The notes under the pieces: generated by a model | Told to the model about the DNA's origin: nothing | Seen by the model: only the letters and a program-made list of their open reading frames with translations | Database searches by the model: none | Shown: positions 1-8,783 of the stretch, piece after piece | Layout of the letters: each line of letters begins with the position of its first letter | How positions within the stretch are numbered: the stretch's first letter is position 1 | Program-made: the position numbers and the translations under genes | NCBI GenBank assembly: GCA_030670085.1 | Contig: DAOVCJ010000007.1 | Coordinates: 1-34,250, forward strand | Reading direction: 5' to 3' | Source of the DNA: Candidatus Aenigmatarchaeota archaeon | GTDB taxonomy: Archaea; Aenigmatarchaeota; Aenigmatarchaeia; QMZP01 | Length of the DNA: 34,250 bases

Positions 1-2422
1 CATAAGCAACATATATCTGTTCTCCCACCTCCAGGGTAATTGGCTGCGGAGAGTCCCAGCTGGATTCCCCTGTATCGAACCTGAATCCGACATTTTCCGC
101 TCTTTTCTCGCCTATGTTCTTTATTATGAACTCAAATGATATGATTTCGCCTGCTTTTGGATTCGGCGGCCACATCAATCTTAGGTTGGAAATCTCCAGG
201 TCAGGGAAATCACCACTGACGCATTCCCCATTTATGCATACCTTGTCCCCACATTCCTCTTTCTTGCTTTCATCATCTGAGTGGGAACAGTATGCATCTA
301 TCGTTCCCGCTTCGTTGCATGTGTATGTTCTCCAATTCTGGTAGACATCACCATCCTTGCAGTATGGGTCTCCAACCCAATCGTCTGTTCCGCAGTCAGA
401 GTCCTCATAGCATTCGAAATCACACCTGCCATCGCTACAGCCATAATCACCACACTCTTCGAGTTTTTCTTCATCTGTTCCTGAGTTCTCATAGCATGCA
501 TTAGAATCGCATCCCCTCCACGTACAGCTTCTGGAGTGGTAAACATCCCCATCATAACAGTATGGATCGCTCCAGTTTCCGAATTCTGAATCACCACAAT
601 CCTGCTTAACCATGTCCTCATCCGTATCTGTGCAGTAAGCACTGGGTGTGCCTGGATTGTGGCATGTGTAGGTTCTGTAGGTGTCGCAAATATCTGTATT
701 CTCTCCTGCATTTGGACAGCAGTACTCCTGTCCAAGCCAGCCATCTGTTCCACAGTCTGAGTCATTGTAGCACTCAAAATCACACTTGCCATCCGTGCAA
801 GTGTAGGAGCCACACTCAACGAGTTTTTCTACATCTGATCCTGAAGTAGCGTAGCACCCATATGAATCACAACCTCTATATGTAACAGTCCTGCTGTGAT
901 AAACATCTCCATCATAACAATAAGGGTCACCCCAAGGCCCGCAACTTGTATCCCCGCAATCTTCCTTAACCTTATCCTCATCTGTGTGTGTGCAGTAAGC
1001 TGATGGTGTTCCTGGGTTGTGGCATGTATAGTTTCTGTAGGTATCACAAACATCATCATTATTTCCACCACCAGAGCAGCAATATTCTTGGTTTAACCAA
1101 CCATTTGTTCCACAGTCTGAGTCCTCATAGCATTCGAAGTCGCATTGGCCGTTCGTGCAGCCATAGGAACCGCACTCCTCAACCTTTTTGATGTCTGTTC
1201 CTGAGCCTTCATAACATCCATAAGAATCACATCCCCTCCATGTACAACTTCTGGAATGCCAAACATCATCTTGATAACAATAGGGATTACCCCAATCCCC
1301 ACACTCTGTATCCCCACAATCCTGTTTGACCTTGCCCTCATCTGTGTGCGTGCAGTAGGCAGAGGGGGTTCCTGGGTTGTGGCATGTGTAGTTTCTATAC
1401 ACATCACAAAGATCGTCATTCTCTCCACCCCCATAGCAACAATATTCCTGGTTCAGCCAACCATTTGTTCCACAGTCCGAATCATTGTAACAGACATAGC
1501 TAAGGATTATCACAGTAGAAGAACATGATCCGAAACTGCATTCTTCAGAGCAATCCTGTTTTTTCATTCCCTTATCCGAATACGAACAATATGAATCCCC
1601 TGTTCCAGAACTGTAGCATGTATAGGTCCTCCAATTCTGCCAGACGTTTCCGTTCTTGCAGTATGGGTTCCCTACCCAGCCATTTGTTCCGCAATCCGAG
1701 TTTTGATAGCATGTAACTATTTTCCCATTCGGGGTATTGAAATTGTTCCCATCAACACATTCCCCGCCTGAGCATTCAAAACATGCCTCAACAATTCTCT
1801 CACTCGTTCCTGTATTTGTGAAGCAGTAACCATTCAGGCATCCCTTTTCTGTGAAATCCCTGCTCTGCCAAACATCACCATTTTTGCAGTATGACTTGCC
1901 CCACTCTCCATAAATATTCTCCTCACACTCTTGTTTCTTCTTTTCCATATCAGAGTCTGTACAATATGAGTCTATAGTTCCCGCTTCATTACATGTGTGG
2001 GTTCTCCGCCTCTGGTAAACATCATTGTTCTTGCAGTACGGGTCTCCAACCCATCCATCTGTCCCGCAGTCTGAGTTTTGATAACATATGTAGACAGTTT
2101 CTAAGGGTTCTGGATCTAGATTGATTGTGGGATTGGTTGTTTCGGTTGACTGGTCTGGTGCCTTGCCTGTTATTTGTCCTGCTATTGCTCTTTCCTCATT
2201 TCCAGCCTCGCAGCAGTATCCATCAGGACACGCTTTCAGTCCTGCGCAACAATCAAAGGGTGGAAGATTCTGGTTTGCATCATAGTTCCATTTTTCCCCT
2301 GAAATCTTGCAGGGTTCTGATAAAGTTGCCGCAAGGGTCTGGTTTCCGGAAAAAGAGAAGTATGCAGAAACCGCTATAAAAATGATAATTACAGCTAAGG
2401 ATGACAAATTTCTGCCCCTCAT
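1..2422 (-). CDS. secreted cysteine-rich repeat protein with CARDB-like domain (partial, C-terminus off the left edge)
   Basis: Reading the minus strand from ATG 2422 gives an uninterrupted frame of about 807 codons to the window edge, so the 3' end is missing. It begins MRGRNLSSLAVIIIFIAVSAY, a signal peptide or N-terminal anchor. The body has six modules centred on the motif SDCGT(D/N)GW, each with many cysteines (for example YCK.GDVYQ, YTCHNPGTPSAYC, CDSYGCY, CDFECY). The last readable ~65 residues (PDLEISNLRLMWPPNPKAG onward) look like a CARDB/Ig-type fold. I infer an extracellular, disulphide-rich surface or adhesion protein. The start is supported by a TATA element at 2442-2451, about 25 bp upstream, which fits leaderless transcription. 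It is divergent from the surface-protein gene at 2556. No enzymatic motif was seen. Confidence 0.85.
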   Translation of the reverse strand, partial: MRGRNLSSLAVIIIFIAVSAYFSFSGNQTLAATLSEPCKISGEKWNYDANQNLPPFDCCAGLKACPDGYCCEAGNEERAIAGQITGKAPDQSTETTNPTINLDPEPLETVYICYQNSDCGTDGWVGDPYCKNNDVYQRRRTHTCNEAGTIDSYCTDSDMEKKKQECEENIYGEWGKSYCKNGDVWQSRDFTEKGCLNGYCFTNTGTSERIVEACFECSGGECVDGNNFNTPNGKIVTCYQNSDCGTNGWVGNPYCKNGNVWQNWRTYTCYSSGTGDSYCSYSDKGMKKQDCSEECSFGSCSSTVIILSYVCYNDSDCGTNGWLNQEYCCYGGGENDDLCDVYRNYTCHNPGTPSAYCTHTDEGKVKQDCGDTECGDWGNPYCYQDDVWHSRSCTWRGCDSYGCYEGSGTDIKKVEECGSYGCTNGQCDFECYEDSDCGTNGWLNQEYCCSGGGNNDDVCDTYRNYTCHNPGTPSAYCTHTDEDKVKEDCGDTSCGPWGDPYCYDGDVYHSRTVTYRGCDSYGCYATSGSDVEKLVECGSYTCTDGKCDFECYNDSDCGTDGWLGQEYCCPNAGENTDICDTYRTYTCHNPGTPSAYCTDTDEDMVKQDCGDSEFGNWSDPYCYDGDVYHSRSCTWRGCDSNACYENSGTDEEKLEECGDYGCSDGRCDFECYEDSDCGTDDWVGDPYCKDGDVYQNWRTYTCNEAGTIDAYCSHSDDESKKEECGDKVCINGECVSGDFPDLEISNLRLMWPPNPKAGEIISFEFIIKNIGEKRAENVGFRFDTGESSWDSPQPITLEVGEQIYVAY
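361..1500 (-). repeat. in-phase 360-bp tandem coding repeats
   Basis: The segment CCAxCxxTTC-CxCAGTCxGA recurs at about 381, 741, 1101 and 1461, exactly 360 bp (120 codons) apart, although the copies differ at many bases. They encode the ~120-residue cysteine modules of the surface protein. Two further, shorter-spaced and more divergent copies of the SDCGT core lie near 1690 and 2065. No indels between the three full units suggests constraint on module length. Confidence 0.85.
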
Positions 2423-2555
2423 ATTTAAGAGATATTGGGGTGTATTTAAATACTTATGGGAGAATTCCCACATTTTCTTACTAGAAAGGCAATAATTTTC
2501 CCTTAGAGCCAAAAGTTGTTTAATTTATAATCGCGAAAAGACTTATTATATAAAT
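2423..2555. promoter_or_regulatory. divergent promoter region between two surface-protein genes
   Basis: This 133-bp AT-rich gap has TATTTAAATA at 2442-2451, placed for the minus-strand gene starting at 2422, and TTTAATTTATAA at 2519-2530, about 30 bp before the plus-strand ATG at 2556. Both genes would have almost no leader. No clear Shine-Dalgarno sequence precedes either ATG. Confidence 0.55.
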
Positions 2556-5500
2556 ATGGAAAGGGTTGTAAAGCTTAGCTTGATTTTAATTCCGGTGTTT
2601 TTGCTTATTCTTTTCCTTCCGAATCAGGGTCTTGCTCAAGAACCCGTTTTTGCAACTGGGGTTCAAACTTGGGAACAGTGTCCTGATTGGGGGGCTGAAG
2701 AAAATCCTTTTCTAGGTGTTATAACTGAGCTTAGTGACGAAGAAATGGATAGGATTTGTTCAGTAGACACACTAGCATGGTTTTTGAACTATGTTTTTGT
2801 TCTTTATACTGACTGGTATGACGCACCATACCAAGGTAAACAGATAGATAACAAAGAGGTTGTAATCGATTCTATTAACTTAACTGTGAGAATGGGTGGA
2901 TTAAATAATTGTGGCTCATATACTTTTAAAGATACTCATGCTAAGATTTTTGTTGGTAATGATTACAATAATGGTTGGACATACCAACTAGTTAAGGATG
3001 AACCCAATGTGAAATATTTAAGTTGGTATAATGTTTCTGTAAAGGACTATATACAACACAATTCAAGTGGAGCCTACAGTGTGATGATTAAAAATCTCGG
3101 ACCCCAACCTAGGTGTTTACGAATAGATTATGTGGGATTGAAGGTAACCTATTATCTTCTAGGTGATGTGGGAGAGCTCTTGAATTCTCTGGAGATTGAT
3201 TCAAGAAGCATACCCAAGTATTCAAGCTTCGATGCAATTGGCGAAATCACATGTAGTGGTGGGAATTGTGGCAATGTGAATGCTTATTTGAGGTATGCAA
3301 ATGATTATAATGGGCCTTATTATAATGTTCCTTCTTCAGGAATCCCAATGAATACCTCTGATTCAAACCCGTATGATTGTGGAAACTTGGAACATCTTGA
3401 GACGTGTGGGCCTTCTTGGATCGTCACAGGAACAAAAGCGGGTAATTATTACGTAAAAATGGTTTCGGTTTCTGATTCGGTTGGTAACGAAACCGAACAT
3501 ATTCTGGTCTCGATAAATCCTGGGGTCTTGGGTCTCTCGGGTTCTATATATTCGAATGAGGTAAATCTTGGTGATGATGTAAGGGTGGAAGGGATTGTAA
3601 CCTGTGGAACCGCTCCATGTGGTAACGTTGAAATCCTAGCAAAGTACAGGGAGGGGGACAATGAAAATTTTGAGGTTATCGGGGAATCAGGGAACCTGAG
3701 CACCACCAATTACAATCCGCAGGGTTGTGACCAGATAGAACCGGGCGAATCATGCACAAAATCCTGGTATGTTCGTGGAAATGAGCCTGGATATTATCAG
3801 ATAAAACTTGTTGCGTACTCCGATGACGAAGATGTGGAAAACAGAACCTCTTGTCTAAGTCTGACTGTCAACCCAGAACAGACGGTAGGGGTTTTATCAA
3901 TAACCGACGTTGGGGTTAATCCAAACGTCATAAATGTTTCAGAAGGTTCAACACTCTTGGGTACGGTTTCATGTTCCCAGGAGTATTGTGGGGATGTCTT
4001 GGTTTATGCGAAATCTGGAGGGCAGAAGATAACAAATGATGGTTTGGGTACTGGTGATGAGAATCCCAAAACATGTTCTAATATGCAGGAGGGGAGTTCT
4101 TGCAGTGTTTCCTGGGATATTATAGGGAATGAGGCTGGAATCTATCCCCTTGAAATTCTTGCTGATTCGGACCAGGAAGGTGTGGAAAATAAAACATCAA
4201 CAGTTATATATCTAGAGGTCAGGAATCCTGTGGGTAATCTACATTTTCCATTTGAACCAAATTTTGGACCGGAAACAATGGACATATCAGAAACTGCGTC
4301 TCTGAATGCTATAGTTGAGTGTGATTCCAGTTACTGTGGAAGGGCAGAGGCTCTCGTTAGATATGATAACACGAACCTGAGCAGCTCTGGTAATTTAACA
4401 ACACAATATCAGAACCCACAGACTTGTGAGCCTCGCAAGCTCTCTCCCTGTGATTTTTCCTGGAATATAAATGGTAGTAGAAGTGGTGGTTATACCATCA
4501 CTCTTTTAGTCACGTCAAATGAGTCTAGTGATACTCTGTCCAGATCATACAGCTTAACTGTTTTAGACCCAGAGAAGCCAAGTCTTTCTGTACGTCTCGA
4601 TAGCCTGCAGGACCAGTATGAACTTGGTAAAACCTTTGCCTTGAGGGGTGAGGTCAGTTGCTATGACGGAGATTGTGGTGAAGTGAATGTTTATGCAAAA
4701 TACAAGGAAAGGGAAGGGGATCCCTGGAGCCATTTGACCCAGACAACACCCCTATCAACCCCTGAAAACCCCAAAACCATAAACCTGAATTCCGGCGAGT
4801 CCCAATGGGTTGAGTGGACAGTGAATTCAAGTACGCTTGGGAACTACATATTAGGAATAAGTGCAGATGCAATCGATCCTAATGCTATCGATTCTGGGAC
4901 AACATCAGGGGGTATAGAAATCTTCAAGGCAGCGAATATAGGTATAGACATCCAGTCCCCAGTAAGGGGAAAAACCCTTGCAAGGGATGATGAGTTTTTG
5001 GTTAAGGTCAAAGTAACGGATAGTGGTTATCCCCTGTTGGGGGGATTCGTGACAGCGTCGTCTGAGGGTTTTTTCCCACCTGTTCAGCTTAACGAGTCTG
5101 GTGATGGGATATATTCGGAAACAATAAGTGTTGGTGATACCATCAGCAAGGGTTCCTACATAATAACAGTGTTTGTGAAAAGGGATTCCCAGATATGGAC
5201 CGAAACAACAAACGTTTACGTGAACCCGGAACTTGATGTCAGTTTGGAAACTGATAAGAATGAGTATGAGATTTTGGATAAGGTCACACTTCAGGGTCAG
5301 GTGTTGAAAAACGGAAAGCCTGTACAGGCAAGCATAAAGCTGAAGCTCGTGTGTCCCTCGAGAAGCTTCATGGAAATAACCCTGGACACAGACAGTTCTG
5401 GTAACTACTTATATGAGTATCTGATATCCATGGCAACTCCTGCAGAGGTGTGCAGGTTCGAGCTGAACACAAAAGATAGCGAAGGTAACTACAACTTCAC

Positions 5501-6464
5501 CTCCAAGGAGGTAAGAATATTCCCCTCGGAAAAGGAGGTTTACAGGATCGATTTCCTTTCTCCTGGACCAGGAAGCAAGTACAAGAAGGGGGACTCTGTG
5601 AAAATAAGAACGAAGGTTTCCTATGGAGATGATCCGCTTGAGGGGGCAGAGGTTCTTTGTATTAACCCCGTGTTTGAGGAAAGCATAGAATTGAACGGGG
5701 TTGGGAATGGGGTGTATGATGGTGATTATTTGATAGGAAAGGAGGCGCCCTTGGGCCTCTGGATACTGACGTGTGTTGCAAAAACACCAGACGAGTACTT
5801 CGGAAGGAAGAGTGTGAATGTGTACATAACCCCGCTGGAGCTTAAACTCACAAGGATTTCTCCCTCACAGACAAACTTCCAGCCGGGTGATGTTGTAAAT
5901 ATTCTCTTGAAGCTAACTTATCCGGACAACAAACCATTAGAGAATGCGACTGTTTACCTGAAGATTGGCAATCAAATAATATATCTGAATGAAACCAGTG
6001 AGCCTGGTGTATATGAAGTTGATTATAATCTTGAGGATCAGGGTGTCTTCACCTTTGATGTGCATGCAGAGGATCAATTCGGAAACGAGAGGCTGTTCCC
6101 GGGTGAGATAATCCTGACAGCCGGTTTCGCTCCGTTTAGTCTTTTATGGTTCGTTCTTCCGTTCGTGATAGCTGTTATGCTCCTTGCTGGTGTAGTCTGG
6201 AAGAGGGGAAGAAAAGAGGTTATCATAAAGGAGGAGCCTGCCAAACCAAAGGTTGACAGGAAGACCGAGGTGAAGAACAAGATAGCGGAGCTGGATAGAA
6301 AGATTAATAACATAGAGAAGGCAAAGGAGGAAGTGGAGAAGGAATACTACGAGAGGAAGATTGATGAGAAGACCTTCAATCGCATGGTCCAGAACTACGA
6401 ACAGGAGAAGATCAGACTGAATGTTGAGAGGGATGATCTAAAGAAGGAACTGGAAAAGCTCTGA
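2556..6464 (+). CDS. large membrane-anchored surface protein of Ig-like modules with a cytoplasmic coiled coil
   Basis: 1302 residues. A signal peptide (MERVVKLSLILIPVFLLILF..., probably ending near GLAQ) is followed by a unique domain and then at least five ~95-residue beta modules. Each has a CxxxxCG.V..YAKY pair and, in the first four, a second Cys pair before W.(V/I).G...G.Y. Later modules (about residues 760-1190) lack these cysteines and resemble macroglobulin or CARDB-like folds. Near residues 1195-1215 is one transmembrane helix (LLWFVLPFVIAVMLLAGVVW), then a basic stretch and a charged coiled coil of ~65 residues that ends the protein. Topology is therefore out-to-in with a cytoplasmic tail. 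The tail could oligomerise or signal. Function is unknown; S-layer-associated or adhesin-like is an inference. Confidence 0.85.
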   Translation: MERVVKLSLILIPVFLLILFLPNQGLAQEPVFATGVQTWEQCPDWGAEENPFLGVITELSDEEMDRICSVDTLAWFLNYVFVLYTDWYDAPYQGKQIDNKEVVIDSINLTVRMGGLNNCGSYTFKDTHAKIFVGNDYNNGWTYQLVKDEPNVKYLSWYNVSVKDYIQHNSSGAYSVMIKNLGPQPRCLRIDYVGLKVTYYLLGDVGELLNSLEIDSRSIPKYSSFDAIGEITCSGGNCGNVNAYLRYANDYNGPYYNVPSSGIPMNTSDSNPYDCGNLEHLETCGPSWIVTGTKAGNYYVKMVSVSDSVGNETEHILVSINPGVLGLSGSIYSNEVNLGDDVRVEGIVTCGTAPCGNVEILAKYREGDNENFEVIGESGNLSTTNYNPQGCDQIEPGESCTKSWYVRGNEPGYYQIKLVAYSDDEDVENRTSCLSLTVNPEQTVGVLSITDVGVNPNVINVSEGSTLLGTVSCSQEYCGDVLVYAKSGGQKITNDGLGTGDENPKTCSNMQEGSSCSVSWDIIGNEAGIYPLEILADSDQEGVENKTSTVIYLEVRNPVGNLHFPFEPNFGPETMDISETASLNAIVECDSSYCGRAEALVRYDNTNLSSSGNLTTQYQNPQTCEPRKLSPCDFSWNINGSRSGGYTITLLVTSNESSDTLSRSYSLTVLDPEKPSLSVRLDSLQDQYELGKTFALRGEVSCYDGDCGEVNVYAKYKEREGDPWSHLTQTTPLSTPENPKTINLNSGESQWVEWTVNSSTLGNYILGISADAIDPNAIDSGTTSGGIEIFKAANIGIDIQSPVRGKTLARDDEFLVKVKVTDSGYPLLGGFVTASSEGFFPPVQLNESGDGIYSETISVGDTISKGSYIITVFVKRDSQIWTETTNVYVNPELDVSLETDKNEYEILDKVTLQGQVLKNGKPVQASIKLKLVCPSRSFMEITLDTDSSGNYLYEYLISMATPAEVCRFELNTKDSEGNYNFTSKEVRIFPSEKEVYRIDFLSPGPGSKYKKGDSVKIRTKVSYGDDPLEGAEVLCINPVFEESIELNGVGNGVYDGDYLIGKEAPLGLWILTCVAKTPDEYFGRKSVNVYITPLELKLTRISPSQTNFQPGDVVNILLKLTYPDNKPLENATVYLKIGNQIIYLNETSEPGVYEVDYNLEDQGVFTFDVHAEDQFGNERLFPGEIILTAGFAPFSLLWFVLPFVIAVMLLAGVVWKRGRKEVIIKEEPAKPKVDRKTEVKNKIAELDRKINNIEKAKEEVEKEYYERKIDEKTFNRMVQNYEQEKIRLNVERDDLKKELEKL

Positions 6465-6531
6465 TTAATGTAAATTTAGTTGATTCAGCATAAATTTATA
6501 AAACATGAATCCAAAAAATAAAGGATATATT

Positions 6532-7191
6532 ATGAAAACTTCTAGCGGTGTTCCTGGTCTGGACAAGTTAATGGGTGGAGGTTTTGATGAAGGAACCGTG
6601 AATCTCATAAGCGGAAAAACAGGAACAGGAAAATCAATCCTTTGCTCACAGTTTCTATATGATGGCGTGATGAAACACAAGCAAAAAGGTATTTACATAA
6701 CAACAGAAGAGACCGCGAAGAACATAATGAGGCAGGTCAAAAACTTCGGCTGGGATTTTGAAACCCTTGAGAAGAAGGGGTGGATTAGAATGTTGGAATT
6801 CGAGCCCTTCGACGTTTCAACCCTCACGACCAAGCTGCAAGAGGCTATCGACAAGATGAATGCGAAGAGGATTGTGATAGATTCTGTTTCCATGTTTGAA
6901 CTCTACCTTACGAATGTTTTTGAGATCAGGAAGGCATTATTCAAGGTCATACAGAAGATAAGGGAGATGGAAAGGATTGGCCTCGTGACTGCTGAGGTTC
7001 TGGAGGACAGCAATTCTCTTTCAAGGTTTGGTGTTATTGAATTCATGGTGGACTCCATTATTGTATTGCAGTATCTTGGCCTTGCTAAATACAAGAGGAG
7101 CCTGATGATAAGGAAGATGAGGATGGGTGATCACTCAACAAACATACACCCATTTGGGATAAGCAAAAAGGGTATTGCGATTCTAAAATGA
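6532..7191 (+). CDS. KaiC/RAD55-like RecA-superfamily ATPase
   Basis: 219 residues. It opens with SSGVPGLDKLMGGGF, the typical KaiC-family entry, then Walker A GKTGTGKS (about residues 24-31), the ITTEE segment and Walker B RIVIDSVS. Length fits single-domain archaeal KaiC-like/RAD55 ATPases, often linked to signalling or archaellum/pilus control. I prefer ATG 6532 to the in-frame ATG 6505: AAAGGA at 6519-6524 gives a Shine-Dalgarno at good spacing, and TATA 6491-6500 would put the transcript start near 6522, after the upstream ATG. It converges with a pilin-like gene, overlapping its 3' end by 9 bp. That pairing hints at surface-appendage control but does not prove it. Confidence 0.85.
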   Translation: MKTSSGVPGLDKLMGGGFDEGTVNLISGKTGTGKSILCSQFLYDGVMKHKQKGIYITTEETAKNIMRQVKNFGWDFETLEKKGWIRMLEFEPFDVSTLTTKLQEAIDKMNAKRIVIDSVSMFELYLTNVFEIRKALFKVIQKIREMERIGLVTAEVLEDSNSLSRFGVIEFMVDSIIVLQYLGLAKYKRSLMIRKMRMGDHSTNIHPFGISKKGIAILK

Positions 7192-7599
7192 ACTCTGTTC
7201 TATCTGGACAATATCGTCCGTTGCTTCGACTTCTATCCAATAGTATCCCTGTTTCTTTGGCAGGGTTCCGTTCAACTGAGCAGTTGAGAAGGCAAAGATA
7301 TCCGTGATTCCGGAATCAACATTAAGCCTAAATCTTATGGTGTTGTTCAGTATGGTTATGTTGTCAACACCATACGGGACATAAACGTTTATCTTGACCT
7401 TTGCGGGGGGTCCTTGGGAATAAACAAGGTTTGAGGCGTCAGCTATCTGGTTGGCTGTGTTTTTCGCATAGGTCAGGGCCAGTTCAGTGCTGGTATCCCG
7501 CTGCGTACTAGTAACGTATGCCCATATGGGTATCATAAAAACCAGAACTATCGAGACTATTACCAGGTATTCGAAGGCTGCCTGGAGTTTCTTCCCCAT
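7183..7599 (-). CDS. pilin-like protein with class III signal peptide
   Basis: 138 residues. The N-terminus MGKKLQAAFEYLVIVSIVLVF contains a Q-x3-E-Y-L motif followed by a hydrophobic helix, the arrangement of archaeal class III (type IV pilin-like) signal peptides cut by an EppA/FlaK-type peptidase, probably between K4 and L5 or close by. The remainder is a small extracellular beta domain with two predicted N-glycosylation sequons in DNITILNNTIRF. A TATA element (about 7622-7631) lies 26 bp before ATG 7599, so it probably has its own leaderless transcript and is not cotranscribed with the RNA gene upstream. Probably a minor pilin or a pseudopilin-like surface protein; the exact family is not clear. 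Confidence 0.8.
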   Translation of the reverse strand: MGKKLQAAFEYLVIVSIVLVFMIPIWAYVTSTQRDTSTELALTYAKNTANQIADASNLVYSQGPPAKVKINVYVPYGVDNITILNNTIRFRLNVDSGITDIFAFSTAQLNGTLPKKQGYYWIEVEATDDIVQIEQSSF

Positions 7600-7636
7600 G
7601 TATGATAATTGTTATTTTTTCTATAAATAACGAAAT

Positions 7637-7767
7637 GGGGACGCTGGGAATTTCGTCCTTTTGGAATGTCGAACCCAGATAAGCCGGTTTCTTCTCTCAC
7701 AGGCAGATGCCTCGAATCTCCAGTGATTCGCTGGAGCCGGCTAGGATAGCCATTACCTCACATCCCC
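7637..7767 (-). ncRNA. 131-nt structured RNA of unknown family
   Basis: No credible ORF fits this interval. On the minus strand the 5' end GGGGATG pairs with the 3' end CGTCCCC to close the molecule. Inside are hairpins GGCTA/TAGCC, CTCCAG/CTGGAG, AGGC/GCCT and CTGGG/CCCAG. A TATA element at 7792-7799 is centred 28 bp before the 5' G, which supports an independent transcript starting there. The segment AGAAGAAACCGGCTTAT resembles conserved region V of RNase P RNA, and the 3' end TTCCCAGCGTCCCC resembles that of the full RNase P RNA at 32989-33320. It is far too short for a normal RNase P RNA, however, and the usual 5' conserved region is weak. Identity is left open. Confidence 0.55.
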
Positions 7768-7791
7768 TTACTTAGGCTTTTATGACGAGTT

Positions 7792-7799
7792 TATTTAAA
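7792..7799 (-). promoter_or_regulatory. TATA element of the 131-nt RNA
   Basis: TTTAAATA on the minus strand, centred about 28 bp upstream of the GGGGATG 5' end of the RNA and just downstream of the tRNA-Thr gene. This is the standard archaeal TATA-to-start distance. Confidence 0.5.
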
Positions 7800-7806
7800 A
7801 ATAAGA

Positions 7807-7878
7807 GCCTCGGGCGGGAATTGAACCCGCGACCTTCACCTTACCAAGGTGACGCTCTACCTACTGAGCTACCAAGGC
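7807..7878 (-). tRNA. tRNA-Thr (anticodon GGT)
   Basis: A 72-nt cloverleaf on the minus strand. The acceptor stem is GCCTTGG/CCGAGGC, the D arm is GCTC/GAGC with loop AGTAGGTA, and the anticodon stem TCACC/GGTGA carries loop TTGGTAA with anticodon GGT. The T arm is GCGGG/CCCGC with loop TTCAATT. CCA is not encoded and there is no intron. It reads ACC and ACU. A TATA-like TATAAAACC at about 7936-7945 is placed for a short 5' leader to be removed by RNase P. Confidence 0.96.
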
Positions 7879-7982
7879 ATAATTTCGAAAGACAGCTAGT
7901 TTCAACCTATTCAATCCGTCATACGATTCTATTAGGTTTTATAGTTCTCATTTTTAAAATAAGTTTGTATCGTCATGCAGGC

Positions 7983-8783
7983 TTAAGCCTTTATTACTGT
8001 TTTCATTACTTCTTCGTTCAGGAGGGTTTTCTTCAGAAATCCTGGTTTTGTTCCGTTCATGATGTGGGTTTCTATCCCGTCTTTCGCAAGCTCAACCGCT
8101 CTCTTGACCTTGAGCAGCATTCCGCCTGTAACATCAATCCCGTCAGAGCTTGTAAGGAATTTTTCGATATCTTGGTAATTTCCTGAATTTATCTCTGGTA
8201 TGTGTTTAGCATCGGGGTTGGTGTTCGGGTCCGCTGTAAAGACCCCGTCAGTCTTCCCGCACATTATTATCTTGCCTACATTTAGTTTTTTGGATAAATG
8301 GTAGAACAACTCTTCTGTTGAGAGTATGCAGAATCCCTGCTTAAAATCCGTTCCCACATCACCGTAAACAACAGGAAGCATCCTGTATTCGAGGTATTTC
8401 TCGAGTGGTTTCGTGTACCATTCTGTTATTCTTGAGTCTTCAGCAATCGTGCAGGAAGAAGGATTAACGGATATTGCATTCTCTCCTGCGTCTATGAGGG
8501 CTTTAACAATGATTCTGTTCAGCCTTGCGGCTGCATCCTGGACAAGTGCCAGGCCCTTGAGGCTCTCATGTCCTGCCATACCTTTATGCGTCTGGTATTT
8601 CTTTGCAGGCTCGTGTGGGTAGGAGCCCCCGCCATGACCTACTATTATCTTTACTCCACACTCCTGTCTTGCCTCATGAATTTCCCTTACAAGTCTGCTG
8701 ATAACATCCATTTTCTCTGTAAATGGTTTAGATTTGTCTGTTATCAGGGACCCACCGAGTTTGACTAGGACTACATCGCTCAT
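7983..8783 (-). CDS. isopentenyl phosphate kinase
   Basis: 266 residues of the amino acid kinase fold. It phosphorylates isopentenyl phosphate to isopentenyl diphosphate, the last step of the archaeal mevalonate pathway. Visible are VLVKLGGSLITDK at the N-terminus (phosphate-binding), GHGGGSYPH with the histidine characteristic of this family, CGKTDGVFTADP and the DVTGGMLLKV nucleotide-binding segment. I choose ATG 8783 because its ATGA overlaps the UbiX stop by 4 bp and a GGTGGGG sequence precedes it; an upstream GTG at 8792 would add only MGQ. It is the last gene of a tight five-gene operon. Missing from bacteria-type pathways, this enzyme makes sense here because the upstream decarboxylase releases isopentenyl phosphate. 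Confidence 0.93.
   Translation of the reverse strand: MSDVVLVKLGGSLITDKSKPFTEKMDVISRLVREIHEARQECGVKIIVGHGGGSYPHEPAKKYQTHKGMAGHESLKGLALVQDAAARLNRIIVKALIDAGENAISVNPSSCTIAEDSRITEWYTKPLEKYLEYRMLPVVYGDVGTDFKQGFCILSTEELFYHLSKKLNVGKIIMCGKTDGVFTADPNTNPDAKHIPEINSGNYQDIEKFLTSSDGIDVTGGMLLKVKRAVELAKDGIETHIMNGTKPGFLKKTLLNEEVMKTVIKA

Noticed and set aside
298-1434. Three open frames of 80-173 codons on the minus strand (298-819, 829-1071, 1093-1434)
   Set aside because: They are in a different frame from the continuous cysteine-rich gene running from 2422 off the left edge; their codon usage is incoherent and the repeats explain their spacing.
7637-7767. Calling the 131-nt RNA a second RNase P RNA
   Set aside because: The conserved region V resemblance is real, but the 5' conserved region is weak, an extra hairpin separates it from the closing helix, and a convincing RNase P RNA exists at 32989-33320.
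7979-7990. 12-bp palindrome AGGCTTAAGCCT at the end of the isopentenyl phosphate kinase gene
   Set aside because: Only a 4-bp stem with a TTAA loop at the RNA level and it overlaps coding sequence; probably chance, with no T-tract after it.
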